A model generated the notes under the pieces. It was not told where the DNA came from. It was given only the letters and a program-made list of their open reading frames with translations, and did not search any database. Below are positions 61,740 through 64,000 of a DNA stretch of 64,000 nt, in pieces. Position numbers and translations under genes: made by a program. Source of the stretch: Luteolibacter flavescens (GTDB taxonomy: Bacteria; Verrucomicrobiota; Verrucomicrobiia; Verrucomicrobiales; Akkermansiaceae); the NCBI RefSeq assembly GCF_025950085.1, contig NZ_JAPDDS010000002.1, positions 477,077 through 541,076 on the forward strand, given 5' to 3'. The first letter of the stretch is position 1; every line of letters starts with the position of its first letter.

Positions 61740-63710
61740 ATGAATACCGCCATCCTCTCCCAAGCCGCGACCCAAGCTCGCGGCCTCGCCATGGACGCCG
61801 TCCATGCTTGCAACTCCGGCCACCTGGGCCTGCCGCTCGGCTGCGCGGAGATCGGTGCCGTCCTCTACAGCGGTGCGCTCCGCCAGTATCCGGATGCGCC
61901 GAAATGGCTGAACCGCGACCGCTTCATCCTCTCCGCGGGCCACGGCTCGATGTTCCTCTACACGTGGCTGCACCTGTCCGGCTACGATCTCCCGCTGGAC
62001 GAGCTGAAGCGCTTCCGCCAGCTCGGCTCGCACACCCCGGGCCACCCGGAGTCCTTTGAGACCGTGGGCGTGGAGGCCACCACCGGCCCGCTGGGCCAGG
62101 GCATCGGCAATGCCGTGGGCTTCGCCCTCTCCGGCAAGCGCGCCGCGGCGAAGTACAACACCGCCGAGCACGCGATCTTTGACCAGCACGTCTTCGCCCT
62201 GCACGGCGACGGCTGCCTCCAGGAAGGCGTCGCGAAGGAGGCGATCGCCTTCGCCGGCCACACCGGCCTGGATAACCTGATCCTGATCTACGATTCCAAT
62301 GACGTCACCCTCGACGCCATGGCGGACCGGACGCAGGGCGAGGATGCGGAGGCATACTTCAAGTCCCAGCAGTGGGATGCCGTGACCATCGACGGCCACG
62401 ACTTCGCCGCCATCGCCGCGGCCATCGAGAAGGCGAAGGCCGACGACAACGGCCGCCCGAAGGTGATCATCGCGAAGACGGTCATTGGCAAGGGCATCCC
62501 GCAGGTCGCCGGCACCGCCGCGGCCCACGGTGAAGGCGGCGCGAAATTCATCGATGAGGCACGCGCCGGACTCGGCCTGCCAGCCGACCAGCACTTCTAC
62601 GTCTCCACGGACGTGTATGCCCACTTCGCCGCGGTGAAGGACGAGCAGAAGAAGGGCTACGACGCCTGGACCGCCACCTTCAATGCCTGGACCGCCGCGA
62701 ATCCGGAGCTGGCTGCCGAGCTGAATGGCAGCGTGCCTGCCGATCTCTCGGCGCAGATTCCGGCCTTCGCCGCGGACTACAAGGACGCGACCCGCGGCGC
62801 GGGTGGCGTGGTGATCCAGGCGGTGGCCAAGGCCGTGCCGCAGTACATCACCGGCTCCGCCGACCTTTACGGCTCCACGAAGAACTACATCAAGGACGGC
62901 GGCGATTTCTCCGCGAGCAATCCCGGCGGCCGCAATATCTGGTTCGGCATCCGCGAGCACGCCATGGGCGCCATCTGCAATGGCATCGCGTATGACGGTC
63001 TCTTCCGTGCGTCCGGCGCGACCTTCATGGTCTTCGCCGACTACGTCCGCCCGTCGATCCGCCTCGCCGCGCTGTCGAAGCTGCCGGTGACCTACATCTT
63101 CACGCACGACTCCGTGGGTGTGGGTGAGGACGGCCCGACCCACCAGCCGGTGGAGACGGTGAGCGGCCTGCGCGTGATCCCGAATCTCGACGTCATCCGC
63201 CCGGCCGATGCCGAGGAGACCGCCGGTGCCTTCGTCGCCGCCACCCTCCGCACCGATGGCCCCACGATGCTCAGCCTGACCCGCCAGGCCGTGCCGCTCA
63301 TGAACGAGCTGTCCGTGGAAGAGCGCCGCGAGGGCGTGCTGAAGGGTGCCTACATCGCGAAGAAGGAAACGGGCGACCTGAAGCTCATCCTCCTCGGCAG
63401 CGGCTCCGAGCTGCAGCACGCGATCGCCGCCGCCGCCGAACTCGGCGATGGCGTGCGCGTCGTCTCCGTGCCGTGCTTCGAGCGCTTCGACCGCCAGGAC
63501 TCCGCCTACCAAGAAAGCGTGCTCCCCGCCGCCGTCACGAAGCGCATCGCCATCGAGGCGGGCGTCTCCGGCCTGTGGTGGAAGTACGTCGGCCTCGGCG
63601 GCAAGGTGCTCGGCATCGACCGCTTCGGCATCAGCGCCCCGGGCAATACGGTGATGAAGGAACTCGGCATGACCAAGGACGACGTCGTCGCCGCGGCCAA
63701 GGCCCTTTGA
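61740..63710 (+). CDS. tkt: Transketolase
   Basis: 656 residues. ATG at 61740 fits the usual N-terminus ([27 protein letters not shown]). Thiamine diphosphate domain: [39 protein letters not shown] ... YDSND. Pyrimidine domain: [52 protein letters not shown] with the catalytic Glu in 'REHAMG'. Transfers two-carbon units in the pentose phosphate pathway. A strong terminator follows. Optimised codon use suggests high expression. Confidence 0.96.
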   Translation: MNTAILSQAATQARGLAMDAVHACNSGHLGLPLGCAEIGAVLYSGALRQYPDAPKWLNRDRFILSAGHGSMFLYTWLHLSGYDLPLDELKRFRQLGSHTPGHPESFETVGVEATTGPLGQGIGNAVGFALSGKRAAAKYNTAEHAIFDQHVFALHGDGCLQEGVAKEAIAFAGHTGLDNLILIYDSNDVTLDAMADRTQGEDAEAYFKSQQWDAVTIDGHDFAAIAAAIEKAKADDNGRPKVIIAKTVIGKGIPQVAGTAAAHGEGGAKFIDEARAGLGLPADQHFYVSTDVYAHFAAVKDEQKKGYDAWTATFNAWTAANPELAAELNGSVPADLSAQIPAFAADYKDATRGAGGVVIQAVAKAVPQYITGSADLYGSTKNYIKDGGDFSASNPGGRNIWFGIREHAMGAICNGIAYDGLFRASGATFMVFADYVRPSIRLAALSKLPVTYIFTHDSVGVGEDGPTHQPVETVSGLRVIPNLDVIRPADAEETAGAFVAATLRTDGPTMLSLTRQAVPLMNELSVEERREGVLKGAYIAKKETGDLKLILLGSGSELQHAIAAAAELGDGVRVVSVPCFERFDRQDSAYQESVLPAAVTKRIAIEAGVSGLWWKYVGLGGKVLGIDRFGISAPGNTVMKELGMTKDDVVAAAKAL

Positions 63711-63736
63711 TAGGATCCGCCGCTTTTTCCAAAGCG

Positions 63737-63770
63737 AAGCGCGCTCTCCTCACGGGGAGCGCGCTTTTTT
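63737..63770 (+). terminator. Rho-independent terminator after transketolase
   Basis: Ten-bp perfect outer stem AAGCGCGCTC / GAGCGCGCTT, extended by three more pairs, with a four-base loop and a T run to 63770. It starts 27 bases after the transketolase stop. Confidence 0.92.
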
Positions 63771-63774
63771 GCAG

Positions 63775-63797
63775 CCTGGGAGCGCCGGTCATTAGAC
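63775..63797. repeat. Truncated REP-like element copy
   Basis: 23 bases identical to 4668-4690, the left arm of the inverted repeat at 4.7 kb. The match stops inside the small hairpin (after ATTAGAC), exactly where the transposase-bearing sequence begins. As at 4.7 kb it lies shortly after a stop codon. Confidence 0.85.
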
Positions 63798-63804
63798 GGT
63801 GTCG

Positions 63805-64000
63805 TCACAAGATTTCCGCCCACATAAGCGCACAGCGCAGTTGGACCGCCGCCAAATATGAGGACGCCTTCTTGGCGTAGCGGGTTGAAATGCCCCGCCA
63901 TTGCTTGAGCTTCAGGAAGGCGCTCTCCACCAGGTGCCTGATCTTGTAGAGATGCCGGTCATAGGCGCGCTGCTCCTTGCGATGGGACCGGGGTGGAATG
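63805..64000 (-). CDS. IS5-type transposase, cut by the window edge
   Basis: The last 65 residues of a DDE transposase, ending at the TGA at 63805. The conserved block YDRHLYKIRHLVESAFLKLK carries the catalytic Glu (RHLVE), followed by QWRGISTRYAKKASSYLAA, the standard tail of IS5-group enzymes. The gene continues beyond base 64000. The IS end lies just right of the truncated REP copy (~63798), so the element probably inserted into that repeat. Confidence 0.85.
   Translation of the reverse strand, partial: IPPRSHRKEQRAYDRHLYKIRHLVESAFLKLKQWRGISTRYAKKASSYLAAVQLRCALMWAEIL

Overview
The window looks like chromosomal DNA of a GC-rich Verrucomicrobiota bacterium, probably close to Luteolibacter or Haloferula. 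This is inferred from a PEP-CTERM surface protein, a PVC-type heme-binding protein joined to a ThuA domain, a diheme protein of the SO2930 type, an ECF sigma factor with a membrane-anchored C-terminal extension, many secreted proteins with TSP3-like Asp-rich repeats, and few Shine-Dalgarno sequences. No rRNA, tRNA, CRISPR array or prophage was seen.

Layout. 1-6.3 kb: the end of an MFS transporter, small exported enzymes (Dabb protein, glycerophosphodiesterase, a circularly permuted D-amino-acid-oxidase-like lipoprotein, an alpha/beta hydrolase) and a LysM / L,D-transpeptidase-like protein without its catalytic cysteine. 6.4-14.2 kb: surface and secreted proteins (beta-helix, TSP3, S74-chaperone 'tail fibre', PEP-CTERM, an exported Hcp-like protein). 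14.2-17.3 kb: an AT-rich island holding one glycosyltransferase-PQQ propeller fusion. 17.3-21.9 kb: a 1526-residue sugar dehydrogenase-LamG-diheme protein. 22-24.5 kb: an allantoinase-like / ureidoglycine aminohydrolase-like gene pair in which both proteins have lost predicted metal ligands. 24.7-28.4 kb: a GloVer-repeat secreted protein, a zinc ribbon protein, a nucleotidyltransferase pair resembling a toxin-antitoxin module, and a universal stress protein. 28.5-34.4 kb: a VOC protein, two tandem paralogues of unknown function with a VOC gene scar between them, a GHL10 glycosidase, and a CDGSH protein. 34.4-41.3 kb: the ThuA-PVC heme protein, an AAA-type ATPase broken by an in-frame stop and preceded by three tandem long palindromes, and a DPP-IV-like peptidase. 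41.8-46.9 kb: an Ig-like secreted protein, an entericidin-like lipoprotein, and RseP. 47-54.8 kb: a UxaA/GarD dehydratase, a sigma factor with sensor-like extension and its sigma-less paralogue, a formylglycine-generating enzyme, and a propeller glycosidase-like protein. 54.8-63.7 kb: a LysR/AEC divergent pair, a lipoprotein, a GT-C/TPR membrane protein, a pseudopilin-like protein, an NHL propeller and transketolase. The right edge cuts an IS5-type transposase that appears to have inserted in a REP-like repeat also present at 4.7 kb.

Most genes are single units or pairs rather than long operons. The recurring theme is exported or envelope proteins, which fits a bacterium degrading complex organic matter. 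The best candidates for something undescribed are the palindromic array abutting the ATPase start codon, the lone glycosyltransferase-propeller fusion in its AT-rich island, and the metal-ligand-less ureide pair. All functional calls were made by reading motifs; no database search was run.
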